Positions 9,925 through 16,628 of a DNA stretch of 64,000 nucleotides are shown one piece after another. Source of the DNA: Pisciglobus halotolerans (GTDB lineage Bacteria; Bacillota; Bacilli; Lactobacillales; Carnobacteriaceae); NCBI RefSeq assembly GCF_900113675.1, contig NZ_FOQE01000005.1, forward strand, positions 42,948-106,947. The letters are read 5' to 3'. The notes under the pieces are model-generated. The model had not been told where the DNA came from, searched no databases, and saw only the letters and a program-made list of their open reading frames with translations. Made by a program: the position numbers and the translations under genes. Each line of letters begins with the position of its first letter. The first letter of the stretch is position 1.

Positions 9925-10037
9925 CAATATCCCTTCTTTCCTTTAAAGCATTTACTGATTTCTTTCTCTTTCTGCGCTTTACATTGTATCATACTTTTCT
10001 CTTTAAAAAAGGGAAAGTCAATTTCTTCATAGTTGAG

Positions 10038-10066
10038 TTGACCAAGAAAAAGCGCTAAAATAAAAA
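10038..10066 (+). promoter_or_regulatory. Possible promoter of the carbonic anhydrase gene
   Basis: TTGACC (10038-10043), 17-nt spacer, TAAAAA (10061-10066). The -10 box is poor. Confidence 0.3.
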
Positions 10067-10159
10067 AGCAAAAAAATAAGAGAGAGGCAATAAGTGGGTC
10101 AGATGACTTATCAATAGTTGGAATCTTTTTATGGGCCTCAAATAAAAAGGAGTTTTTTT

Positions 10160-10843
10160 ATGGATTGGGATTACGATGGAGAAAGAGGACCTGAACACTG
10201 GAAACAGTTGTGTCCTGCATTTTTTGAGGCAGAAGAAGGTTCTTTGCAGTCTCCTATTATGCTAAGTGAAAAGACAGCAACTAAAGCGGACCAGCAAAAA
10301 AAGGCACGATTTTTTTATGAGACTACACGTTTTTCAACTTCTTTTTATAATCATACGGTTCACTTGGCACCATTAGAAAAAGAGAAACAAAATAAGATTT
10401 TATTTGATGATACACCTTTCTTTTTAGATGATATTCATGTGCATTTACCGAGTGAACATCAAATTGATGAACATACCTTTGCAATGGAGATTCATTTCGT
10501 TCATCGCTCAGCGCAGCAAGAGATTCTAGTAGTAGCTGTTATGGCAGAAAAATCAATGCAGGAGAAATCAAATCAGACTTTTTCTCTTGATCACATCAAA
10601 GACCAAACGCAGTGTACATTGGTTTTACCTGATTGGACGCCTCAAAGTAGTTCCTTTTTTTATTATAGCGGCTCATTAACGACACCGCCCACCAAGGGAC
10701 CCGTTAACTGGTTGGTTTTTAAAGAGCCTATTTCTTTAGATGCATCCTTGTTAAACGACATGCAACAACAGCTTGGCAAAACCAATCGCCCTTTGCAGCC
10801 GATTCAAGATCGCTCGGTGCATCTTTACTCGGACACTGAATAA
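10160..10843 (+). CDS. Alpha-class carbonic anhydrase, no signal peptide
   Basis: 227 residues from the ATG at 10160 with AAAGGAG seven bases upstream. Interconverts CO2 and bicarbonate. Alpha-family motifs are clear: WDYDGERGPEHW at the N terminus, SPIML, the HVHLPSEH block with two zinc ligands (H93, H95), EIHFVH with the third (H112), and YSGSLTTPPT near residue 180 with the catalytic-site Thr. Most bacterial alpha enzymes are exported; this one begins directly with the mature domain, so it is probably cytoplasmic. Monocistronic between rqcH (divergent) and the attenuator-controlled operon. Confidence 0.9.
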   Translation: MDWDYDGERGPEHWKQLCPAFFEAEEGSLQSPIMLSEKTATKADQQKKARFFYETTRFSTSFYNHTVHLAPLEKEKQNKILFDDTPFFLDDIHVHLPSEHQIDEHTFAMEIHFVHRSAQQEILVVAVMAEKSMQEKSNQTFSLDHIKDQTQCTLVLPDWTPQSSSFFYYSGSLTTPPTKGPVNWLVFKEPISLDASLLNDMQQQLGKTNRPLQPIQDRSVHLYSDTE

Positions 10844-10848
10844 AAAGC

Positions 10849-10877
10849 TTGACAGATATTTATGCAACAGGTATGAT
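10849..10877 (+). promoter_or_regulatory. Strong sigma-A promoter of the leader/ABC transporter operon
   Basis: Perfect TTGACA (10849-10854), 17-nt spacer, TATGAT (10872-10877). It starts only six bases after the carbonic anhydrase stop codon. The transcript would start near 10884 and begin with the leader ORF. Confidence 0.85.
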
Positions 10878-10914
10878 AAAAATCAATATTTGACGTAAGA
10901 AGGAGCGAAGACAC

Positions 10915-10989
10915 ATGATACAACTTTTCTATTCCATTCAAGTAAAAATGAATCATCGTTGGCAAAGCCGACATAGAAGGGTTGTTTGA
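10915..10989 (+). CDS. 24-codon leader peptide of a transcription attenuator
   Basis: ATG at 10915 with AAGGAG nine bases upstream; encodes MIQLFYSIQVKMNHRW then QSRHRRVV and stops at TGA (10987-10989). The single Trp codon is TGG at 10960-10962, two bases before RNA segment 1 of the attenuator (10964-10978), which the last eight sense codons overlap. No similarity to a functional protein is expected; its translation is the probable signal. Its specificity for Trp is inferred from the codon position and from the transporter type downstream. Confidence 0.65.
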   Translation: MIQLFYSIQVKMNHRWQSRHRRVV

Positions 10990-11120
10990 TGAGTCCAGCT
11001 CATAGAAACGACCCTCAGTGTGTTTACTGAGAACGTTTCTATGTTGGCTTTATTATCCTATAAACATGTTGCAGCCGCATAGAATAAAAGGGGACATCCC
11101 TTGTTCTGTGCGGCTTTTTT
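10964..11120 (+). promoter_or_regulatory. Four-segment transcription attenuator with intrinsic terminator
   Basis: Segment 1 (10964-10978) pairs with segment 2 (11037-11051) over 15 bp with one G-U. Segment 2 can instead pair with segment 3 (11073-11084) over 12 bp with one bulge. Segment 3 pairs with segment 4 (11104-11115) over 12 bp plus a 5-bp inner stem, followed by TTTTTT: an intrinsic terminator. Inside 1:2 are two more hairpins (10979-10987 with 11006-11014, containing ATGAG/CTCAT; and CTCAGT/ACTGAG). Forming 1:2 leaves 3:4 free to terminate; a ribosome stalled at the Trp codon would mask segment 1 and favour 2:3 and read-through. Confidence 0.75.
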
Positions 11121-11135
11121 GTATTCCAAAAAAAA

Positions 11136-11171
11136 AGTCGCTGGTGTTGATCAGGCGGCTCTTTTTATTTT
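11136..11171 (+). terminator. Second, weaker terminator in the leader
   Basis: AGTCGC (11136-11141) pairs with GCGGCT (11155-11160, one G-U), followed by CTTTTTATTTT. It lies between the main attenuator terminator and the first structural gene. Confidence 0.55.
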
Positions 11172-11203
11172 CATAACGCATTTACATAAGGGAGGAGAAA
11201 ATA

Positions 11204-12193
11204 ATGAAAAAGATGTATGGTTTCATTGCCCTGTTAACAGTCTTGTTGATCATTGCATTTGTTTCTGCAAAAAAAGAAACAAATGAAGAAAGAAACCATG
11301 ATGTACCTGTCATCGGCATATTGCAGATCACCAGTCATCCTGCTTTGGACGCCATTCATAAAGGCATCATAGATGGGCTGAGCGAGGAAGGGTATCAGAA
11401 TGGAGAGACGATCAAAGTTGAAGATCAGAATCCACAAGGGGATCAAAGCAATTTGAATACGATGAGTCAGCGTCTTGTCAGCAAAGATGTCGATATTCTA
11501 GCAGCCATTGCTACACCATCAGCTCAAGCTTTAGCAAATGCAACGGAGGATATTCCTATCATTTTGGCAGGCGTTACAGATCCTGAAAGCTCAAATCTAG
11601 TGAAGTCCAATAAGGAACCTGGGGGAAATATCACAGGAGTAGCGGATCAGCTGCCAATAAAAGAACAAATTTCACTAATGAAAGAACTGATGCCCGCTGC
11701 AAAAAATATCGGCATTCTATATTCATCGAGTGAAGACAATTCCATCATAAACGCAAAAGAAGCTGAAAAAATCGCGGAACAGTCAGGGTTTAAAGTCAAA
11801 ACAATGACGGTGTCTTCTACAAACGATGTTGCACAGGCTGGATCAGCTCTTGCTGATCAAGTAGATGCGATTTGGGTACCATCAGACAATACGATTGCCA
11901 GTGCATTGAATACGTTATTGCAAGTAACGGACGAGAAGGGAATACCTGTTTTTCCGCCTGTTGATACCATGGTCAAGCAAGGTGGTCTTGCAACAGTAGG
12001 GGTCAACCAATATGAAATGGGTAAGCAAGCTGGAAAGATGGCAGCTGCCATTCTTGATGGAGAAGAAATTCCAGCAAATACACCTATTCAATCACCGATA
12101 CACACAAACATTTATATGAATCAGCAAAAAGCAAAACAGCTGGGTATCCATATACCCAGTGAGCTAAAAGAACAAGCTGTACTTTTTCATTAA
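11204..12193 (+). CDS. ABC transporter substrate-binding protein (ABC_sub_bind / TrpX type)
   Basis: 329 residues with GGGAGGAG before the ATG. The N-terminal hydrophobic segment (about 4-22) has no lipobox cysteine, so the protein is anchored by an uncleaved helix or released rather than lipid-modified. The rest matches the ABC_sub_bind family: PVIGILQITSHPALDAI, GLSEEGY, the ATPSAQALAN and GVTDPESSNL segments, GILYSS, and a terminal VGVNQYEMGKQAG. Streptococcal relatives are called TrpX and bind aromatic amino acids; tryptophan is therefore the best guess for the substrate. First gene of a three-gene operon whose leader has a Trp codon. Confidence 0.88.
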   Translation: MKKMYGFIALLTVLLIIAFVSAKKETNEERNHDVPVIGILQITSHPALDAIHKGIIDGLSEEGYQNGETIKVEDQNPQGDQSNLNTMSQRLVSKDVDILAAIATPSAQALANATEDIPIILAGVTDPESSNLVKSNKEPGGNITGVADQLPIKEQISLMKELMPAAKNIGILYSSSEDNSIINAKEAEKIAEQSGFKVKTMTVSSTNDVAQAGSALADQVDAIWVPSDNTIASALNTLLQVTDEKGIPVFPPVDTMVKQGGLATVGVNQYEMGKQAGKMAAAILDGEEIPANTPIQSPIHTNIYMNQQKAKQLGIHIPSELKEQAVLFH

Positions 12194-12210
12194 ATAAAGG
12201 AGGACATGAG

Positions 12211-13107
12211 ATGGATTTGATTGTAACGGCTACCTCGCAAGGTTTTTTATGGGGGATCATGGCTTTAGGAATCTTTATGACGTATCGTATTTTGAACTTA
12301 CCAGATATGACAGCTGAAGGTGCTTTTCCATTAGGGGGAGCTGTGGCTGCTCAGCTGATTTTACATGGGGTTTCCCCCGTCTTGGCGACAGCTATCAGTT
12401 TTGTTATAGGGATGTTAGCAGGTGCAATAACCGCATGGCTGATCACTAAAGGAAACGTTCCAGACTTGCTGGCAGGTATATTGACCATGACAGGACTCTA
12501 TTCAATCAATCTTCGCATCTTGACAAGGGCAAACCTTAGTCTATTAGGAGAAGAGAGGCTGACTGATTTTCTCAGTGGTCTTCATCTTCCCAGCTCATTT
12601 GATACTTTGTTTACAGGGTTCATGATTTGCACGGTACTTATTTTTCTGCTAGTCTCATTTTTTAAAACTGAGATTGGACAAGCCGTTATTGCTACAGGAG
12701 ATAATGAAAGAATGGCGCGATCAATGGGGATCTCCACAAGCAGAATGAAAGCAGTAGGACTAATGCTTTCCAATGGTTTAGTAGCAATGGCTGGGGCTAT
12801 GATTGCCCAAGATAATGGCTATGCTGATATCAGTATGGGGATCGGTACAATTGTGATCGGTCTGGCAGCAGTGATTATCGGTGAAGTAGTTTTTGGAAAC
12901 TTAAGTTTTACTCATCGTCTGATCTGTGTCATTTTAGGCGCGATCATTTATCGCTTGATTATTTTATTTGTCCTTCTCATTGGATTGGAGCCAAATGATT
13001 TAAAATTGATTTCAGCCGTTATTTTAGCTTTTTGTTTAGCTTTACCATCTTTGCGCAAATCAATGCACCTCCATTTTTTTGACAGAAAGGAGCAAAATGA
13101 GCGATGA
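12211..13107 (+). CDS. ABC transporter permease (TrpY type)
   Basis: 298 residues, AAGGAGG before the ATG. A BPD_transp_2-type inner-membrane permease with about eight to ten hydrophobic helices; conserved parts include NLPDMTAEGAFPLGGAV near residue 30, GNVPDLLAGILTMTGLYSINLR and the GLVAMAGAMIAQ loop that contacts the ATPase. It starts 17 nt after the binding-protein gene and its stop overlaps the start of the ATPase gene in an ATGA. It forms the membrane channel of the same importer. Confidence 0.92.
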   Translation: MDLIVTATSQGFLWGIMALGIFMTYRILNLPDMTAEGAFPLGGAVAAQLILHGVSPVLATAISFVIGMLAGAITAWLITKGNVPDLLAGILTMTGLYSINLRILTRANLSLLGEERLTDFLSGLHLPSSFDTLFTGFMICTVLIFLLVSFFKTEIGQAVIATGDNERMARSMGISTSRMKAVGLMLSNGLVAMAGAMIAQDNGYADISMGIGTIVIGLAAVIIGEVVFGNLSFTHRLICVILGAIIYRLIILFVLLIGLEPNDLKLISAVILAFCLALPSLRKSMHLHFFDRKEQNER

Positions 13108-13898
13108 GTGTAAATACGATTTTAGATATCCAAGGGTTATCGAAAACTTATCAACAGAAAACATTAAATGAACATCAAGTATTAAAAGAACTATCTTTTC
13201 AAGTAAACAAAGGAGACTTCATTACTGTCATTGGCGGTAATGGTTCGGGAAAGTCATCTTTATTGAACGCAATAGCCGGCAGCAGCATACCCGATAAAGG
13301 CAAAATCCTACTTTCTGGAAAAGACATCACGCGCTTAAAAGAAGAACAGCGAGCAGATCAAATTGGAAGAGTCTTTCAGGATCCCTTAATGGGCACAGCG
13401 CCAAGAATGACCGTAGCAGAAAATTTGGCTATTGCATTTCGCAGAGGAAAGAAAAGGAGATTTAGACGAGGCATAACAGCGAATGAAAAGGAACTTTATA
13501 TGGATTTATTGGCGAAGCTGGGGTTAGGTCTTGAGAGACGCTTAGATTCAGAAATGGGTTTACTGTCGGGCGGCCAAAGACAAGCTATCACCTTACTAAT
13601 GGCGACAATGAAAAAGCCTGCTATTCTTTTATTGGATGAACATACAGCTGCTCTAGATCCCAAAACTGCTCAAACGATCTTAAGTTTGACAAGCCAGCGT
13701 ATCAAAGAGGAAAAACTGACCGCCTTAATGATCACTCACAATATGCAAGATGCTTTGACATACGGCAATCGATTATTGATGTTGGACAGCGGAAAAATAG
13801 TAATGGATCTCTCTCAGGAGGAAAAAGAAAGCTTGACCGCTGAATCGTTGATTCTTTTGTTTCAACAACATTCTTTAGGTTTTGATCTTTCATCTTAA
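13104..13898 (+). CDS. ABC transporter ATP-binding protein (TrpZ type)
   Basis: 264 residues. Complete ABC ATPase: Walker A GGNGSGKSS, Q-loop in VFQDPLMG, signature LLSGGQRQA, Walker B ILLLDEHTAALDP and H-loop ITHNMQ. The Glu after the Walker B Asp is intact, so it should hydrolyse ATP. It overlaps the permease gene by 4 nt. The Arg/Lys-rich insert RRGKKRRFRRG (about 112-122) is probably a surface loop. Last gene of the operon; a weak imperfect hairpin follows (13898-13925). Confidence 0.95.
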   Translation: MSVNTILDIQGLSKTYQQKTLNEHQVLKELSFQVNKGDFITVIGGNGSGKSSLLNAIAGSSIPDKGKILLSGKDITRLKEEQRADQIGRVFQDPLMGTAPRMTVAENLAIAFRRGKKRRFRRGITANEKELYMDLLAKLGLGLERRLDSEMGLLSGGQRQAITLLMATMKKPAILLLDEHTAALDPKTAQTILSLTSQRIKEEKLTALMITHNMQDALTYGNRLLMLDSGKIVMDLSQEEKESLTAESLILLFQQHSLGFDLSS

Positions 13899-13963
13899 AG
13901 AGGGATCGCATAGAGTCCCTTCTAACTCAAGGTTCTTTTAATAAATGAAAAAGAGGGTGCTTG

Positions 13964-14007
13964 TTGCAGAAACATTCGTTTTTCGTTATAGTTGTTTTAC
14001 ACAACTA
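13964..14007 (+). promoter_or_regulatory. Promoter and palindromic operator of the MarR gene
   Basis: TTGCAG (13964-13969), 17-nt spacer, TATAGT (13987-13992). A perfect palindrome TAGTTGT-TTTAC-ACAACTA (13989-14007) overlaps the -10 box and start site, the usual position for autorepression by a MarR dimer. Confidence 0.65.
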
Positions 14008-14055
14008 ATTATATAGCTATTAAGCTTTAGATTAAAAGGAGAGAATGAATCAAAG

Positions 14056-14520
14056 ATGGGGAACTATGTTTCAAGTCATGATTTGGTTGAGAGAATGGAA
14101 GAGTTTCAAAAATTATATCAGGGCTTGCAAAATAACGTATTAAAAAAACATCATGTCAATCGATCAGCTTTTTTCATTATGAAAATCATTTTAGATTCTA
14201 AAATGACGCTAAAAGAATTGACAGCTTTATCTTCATTGGATAAGTCGACATTGAGTCGACAAGTTAATGCGCTTGAAAAGAAAAAGCAAATTATTAAAGA
14301 ACCTGGAAAAGATAAGCGGTATTACAATTTGAGTCTCTCGAAAGAAACGCTGGCTTTGACCAATCAAATCTTGGAAGAATTAGAAGAAACAATTGAGTTT
14401 ATTCTAAGAGGATGGCCTGATGAAGAAAAACAACTACTGCTTGTTTTATTGGGCAGAGTGGGTAGAAGTATGCGCACTTACGAAGAGCAAAAGAAAGGAG
14501 AGGAACAAAAAAATGGATGA
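14056..14520 (+). CDS. MarR-family transcriptional regulator
   Basis: 154 residues. Winged-helix region about 45-110: LKELTALSSLDKSTLSRQVN is the recognition helix and KDKRYYNLSLS the wing, with helices at both ends for dimerisation. The ligand is unknown. AAGGAGAG lies 12 bases before the ATG, a little long; an earlier ATG at 14045 is in another frame that closes quickly. The palindrome over its own promoter suggests autoregulation. Its stop codon overlaps the next gene by 8 nt, so they form a two-gene unit. Confidence 0.9.
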   Translation: MGNYVSSHDLVERMEEFQKLYQGLQNNVLKKHHVNRSAFFIMKIILDSKMTLKELTALSSLDKSTLSRQVNALEKKKQIIKEPGKDKRYYNLSLSKETLALTNQILEELEETIEFILRGWPDEEKQLLLVLLGRVGRSMRTYEEQKKGEEQKNG

Positions 14521-14827
14521 GAACAGTTTGGCTCATTTATCAAAAGAGGATCTCATTCGGCTTTTATTGTCTCAATCTCAAGAAATCAAAAAATTAGAAA
14601 ATCAGGTTGATGCTGAGCTTGAAGAAAATCGGTTTTTAAAAAGCTTAGGTTTTGTGGAAGGTTATCAGGATTACTCTGCCTATTTTATTCGATATTTTGA
14701 AGATGAAAGCCAAGGAACAGCTAAAAAAGGTAGTATTTTTTTAGGACTATTCAATGATTTTGTTCAAGATTATGGCCGAGAAGCAGTTATTTCATTATTA
14801 GATGCCTACATGGATGACCATATTTAA
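14513..14827 (+). CDS. Small protein of unknown function, coupled to the MarR gene
   Basis: 104 residues from the ATG at 14513 (GGAGAGGAAC upstream, inside the MarR gene). Not recognised. It has no signal or membrane segment. Residues about 10-45 are Leu/Glu/Lys-rich (KEDLIRLLLSQSQEIKKLEN) and likely coiled coil, followed by an aromatic acidic part (VEGYQDYSAYFIRYFEDE) and a terminal helix. The 8-nt overlap with the MarR gene suggests co-translation, so it may modulate the regulator, but this is inference. Confidence 0.75.
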   Translation: MDENSLAHLSKEDLIRLLLSQSQEIKKLENQVDAELEENRFLKSLGFVEGYQDYSAYFIRYFEDESQGTAKKGSIFLGLFNDFVQDYGREAVISLLDAYMDDHI

Positions 14828-14889
14828 ATAAAAAGGAACGACATAGCTGGAAAAAACAACAAGATCGTTTATGTTTATTTAAACTTCTA

Positions 14890-14925
14890 AAACGGATCAC
14901 AAAAAACAGGATTTGTTTTTACCGT
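14890..14925 (+). repeat. Inverted repeat in the intergenic region
   Basis: AACGG (14890-14894) and CCGTT (14921-14925) bracket an A-rich/T-rich inner pair. No T-run follows, so it is not an obvious terminator. Confidence 0.35.
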
Positions 14926-14955
14926 TAGAAAAAGAATGCTGCCATCTAAAAGTCA

Positions 14956-14984
14956 TTGAGTTTTACGCAAAATTAAGGTAAAGT
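14956..14984 (+). promoter_or_regulatory. Promoter of the ECF S-component gene
   Basis: TTGAGT (14956-14961), 17-nt spacer, TAAAGT (14979-14984), about 49 nt upstream of the start codon. No known vitamin riboswitch was recognised between them. Confidence 0.6.
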
Positions 14985-15032
14985 TTAAAAAATAGTAAAC
15001 GTTTCTGTTCATGATGAAAGAAGGTCATAATA

Positions 15033-15617
15033 ATGAAAAAAGATAACCGAAAAGCTTATCGCATAGCAATTATGGGTATTTTTACCGCTATTATTTTTAT
15101 TCAAAGTTTTGTTCCCTTTTTAGGCAATATCCCGATACCGCCACTTAACCCGACCATTATCCATATTACTGTAATTGTTGCTGCTTATACACTTGGAACA
15201 AAAGAAGGAATGGTCATCGGTGGAATATGGGGAGTGATTCGCCTGATAAGAGCTTTTACAGCACCTGCATCTCCACTTGATCCTTTGATTTTTACAAACC
15301 CTCTCATTTCCGTCGTTCCACGGATTTTGGTTGGTTTAGTAGCGGGAGTGTTGTTTACTGCCTTTAGAAAAAGACGTACTTTGGGTATGGTCTTAGGTGC
15401 TGTCTTTGCTTCCTTGACGAATACTGTGCTTGTTTTGAGCTTTATTTATTTATTTTATGGAGAAGCATATGCGGCTGCGATCGATGTTGATATTTCTAAT
15501 TTACTGTTAGTGTTAGGCGGAGTAGTATTGACGAACGGTATAGCTGAAGCTGTTGCAGCTGGAATTCTAGCACCTCTGATTTCTCGTCCATTGTTAAAAA
15601 TGACTAAGCGACAATAA
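15033..15617 (+). CDS. ECF transporter S component (substrate-binding membrane subunit)
   Basis: 194 residues, AGAAGG before the ATG. A small hydrophobic protein with about six helices and the layout of energy-coupling-factor S components: an N-terminal basic segment, AIMGIFTAIIF, then a loop rich in Pro (NIPIPPLNPTIIHI), GTKEGMVIGGIWGVI and VPRILVGLVAGVL. S components capture a vitamin or metal and use a shared EcfA/A'/T module encoded elsewhere. The substrate cannot be told from sequence; pantothenate-type (PanT) relatives are one possibility. It appears monocistronic. Confidence 0.85.
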   Translation: MKKDNRKAYRIAIMGIFTAIIFIQSFVPFLGNIPIPPLNPTIIHITVIVAAYTLGTKEGMVIGGIWGVIRLIRAFTAPASPLDPLIFTNPLISVVPRILVGLVAGVLFTAFRKRRTLGMVLGAVFASLTNTVLVLSFIYLFYGEAYAAAIDVDISNLLLVLGGVVLTNGIAEAVAAGILAPLISRPLLKMTKRQ

Positions 15618-15689
15618 AAAATCTATTAAGATCAAATGTTCTTTAATCGAAACTTAACGTCCGACATTTAAAAGTAAAAACATCGTTAA

Positions 15690-15716
15690 TTGTGACAAAT
15701 AAAAAAGTGCTATAAT
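15690..15716 (+). promoter_or_regulatory. Promoter of the DUF1510 gene
   Basis: Perfect extended -10, TGC-TATAAT (15708-15716); a TTGTGA at 15690-15695 leaves only a 15-nt spacer, so the extended -10 probably dominates. Confidence 0.6.
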
Positions 15717-15780
15717 AAACCTTGTTCATGAAAAAAGTTCCTTCTTCATGAAGAAAGAAAAGAATGGAGAGATAAAGGTA

Positions 15781-16431
15781 ATGAAGAACCCGAATCAACA
15801 TCCTACGAGATCGGATAAAAATAAAGAAAAGAATATGACAAAAAATATCACACTTGTTTTAGTAGTGATTTTGATTTTATCACTTCTTTTTCTAGCTTAT
15901 ACCCTATTTGGAGGCAACGGAGGCAATAATGATGAGGAACAGTTTTTAGGTCAATCCCAAACTAGTTCAATGTCATCTAGCCAAAGCAGCAACACGAATG
16001 ACAGTAGTTCGAATGATGAAGAATCATCTTCTTCAAAAGAAGCATCAAGTGAGAGTTCTTCTGAAGAATCAAGCGAAAGTTCGTCATCTGCAGAAAAAGA
16101 ACCAGCCGAAACAAATGATGAAAATGTTGAAGAAGCCTATACAGGTGACTGGGAACCTTCTGGAACGGATCAAGAAGGTAAGCACACAACAGATTACTCT
16201 GATGGCTCAAAAGACAGAAAAGAAATCAAAAAAGCCGTTTCGACAGCTACTGGTTTGAGCGAAAGCGACATGATCGAATGGTGGGTCGGTAATGATGGAA
16301 AACAACAAGTACAAGCTACTGTTTCCAATAAAGAACAAACAAAAACCTACCGTGTTTCTCTAAAATGGGTAGACGGCAAAGGCTGGCAGCCAGTTTTAGT
16401 TGAGACATTATCCAACAATCCTTATAATTAA
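15781..16431 (+). CDS. DUF1510 (YrrS-like) membrane-anchored protein
   Basis: 216 residues from the ATG at 15781 (GGAGAG ten bases upstream). Short Lys-rich cytoplasmic start, one transmembrane helix (about 20-42, ITLVLVVILILSLLFLAYTL), a Ser/Glu-rich low-complexity linker (about 58-110) and a C-terminal DUF1510 domain (YTGDWEPSGTDQEGKHTTDY, EWWVGNDGKQQVQATVSN). The extracellular domain has no known activity; relatives lie near cell-wall genes. A Rho-independent terminator follows directly. Confidence 0.85.
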   Translation: MKNPNQHPTRSDKNKEKNMTKNITLVLVVILILSLLFLAYTLFGGNGGNNDEEQFLGQSQTSSMSSSQSSNTNDSSSNDEESSSSKEASSESSSEESSESSSSAEKEPAETNDENVEEAYTGDWEPSGTDQEGKHTTDYSDGSKDRKEIKKAVSTATGLSESDMIEWWVGNDGKQQVQATVSNKEQTKTYRVSLKWVDGKGWQPVLVETLSNNPYN

Positions 16432-16446
16432 ATTAGTTAACGAGAG

Positions 16447-16482
16447 ACATGCAGGTTGCAAAAAAACTTGCATGTTTTTTTT
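16447..16482 (+). terminator. Terminator after the DUF1510 gene
   Basis: ACATGCA (16447-16453) pairs with TGCATGT, followed by eight T. Confidence 0.85.
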
Positions 16483-16549
16483 GTGATTTATTTCAGTTAA
16501 CGTTCCTTTTTGAAAACCAAGAGGAACATTAGCTATTAATCGATTTCTT

Positions 16550-16577
16550 TTGGCTTGGCCGGTAGACGTGATAAAAT
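16550..16577 (+). promoter_or_regulatory. Promoter of the GTPase-thpR operon
   Basis: TTGGCT (16550-16555), 16-nt spacer, TAAAAT (16572-16577), about 50 nt before the start codon. Confidence 0.5.
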
Positions 16578-16628
16578 AAAGCTGAATGATGATTGAAAAA
16601 AGCCTATCATTTTTGATCGGAGGATATA

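Noticed and set aside
10985..11014. A TTGATGAGTCC...GAAAC stretch that looks like a hammerhead ribozyme core.
   Set aside because: The canonical CUGAUGA is UUGAUGA, the putative stem II does not end next to GAAA, and the flanking arms pair directly with each other, leaving no stem I/III cleavage site. It is explained better as part of the attenuator stem.
10884..11203. T-box riboswitch for Trp in the ABC leader.
   Set aside because: No AGGGUGGNACCGCG T-box sequence or specifier-loop arrangement was found; a leader ORF with alternative hairpins is seen instead.
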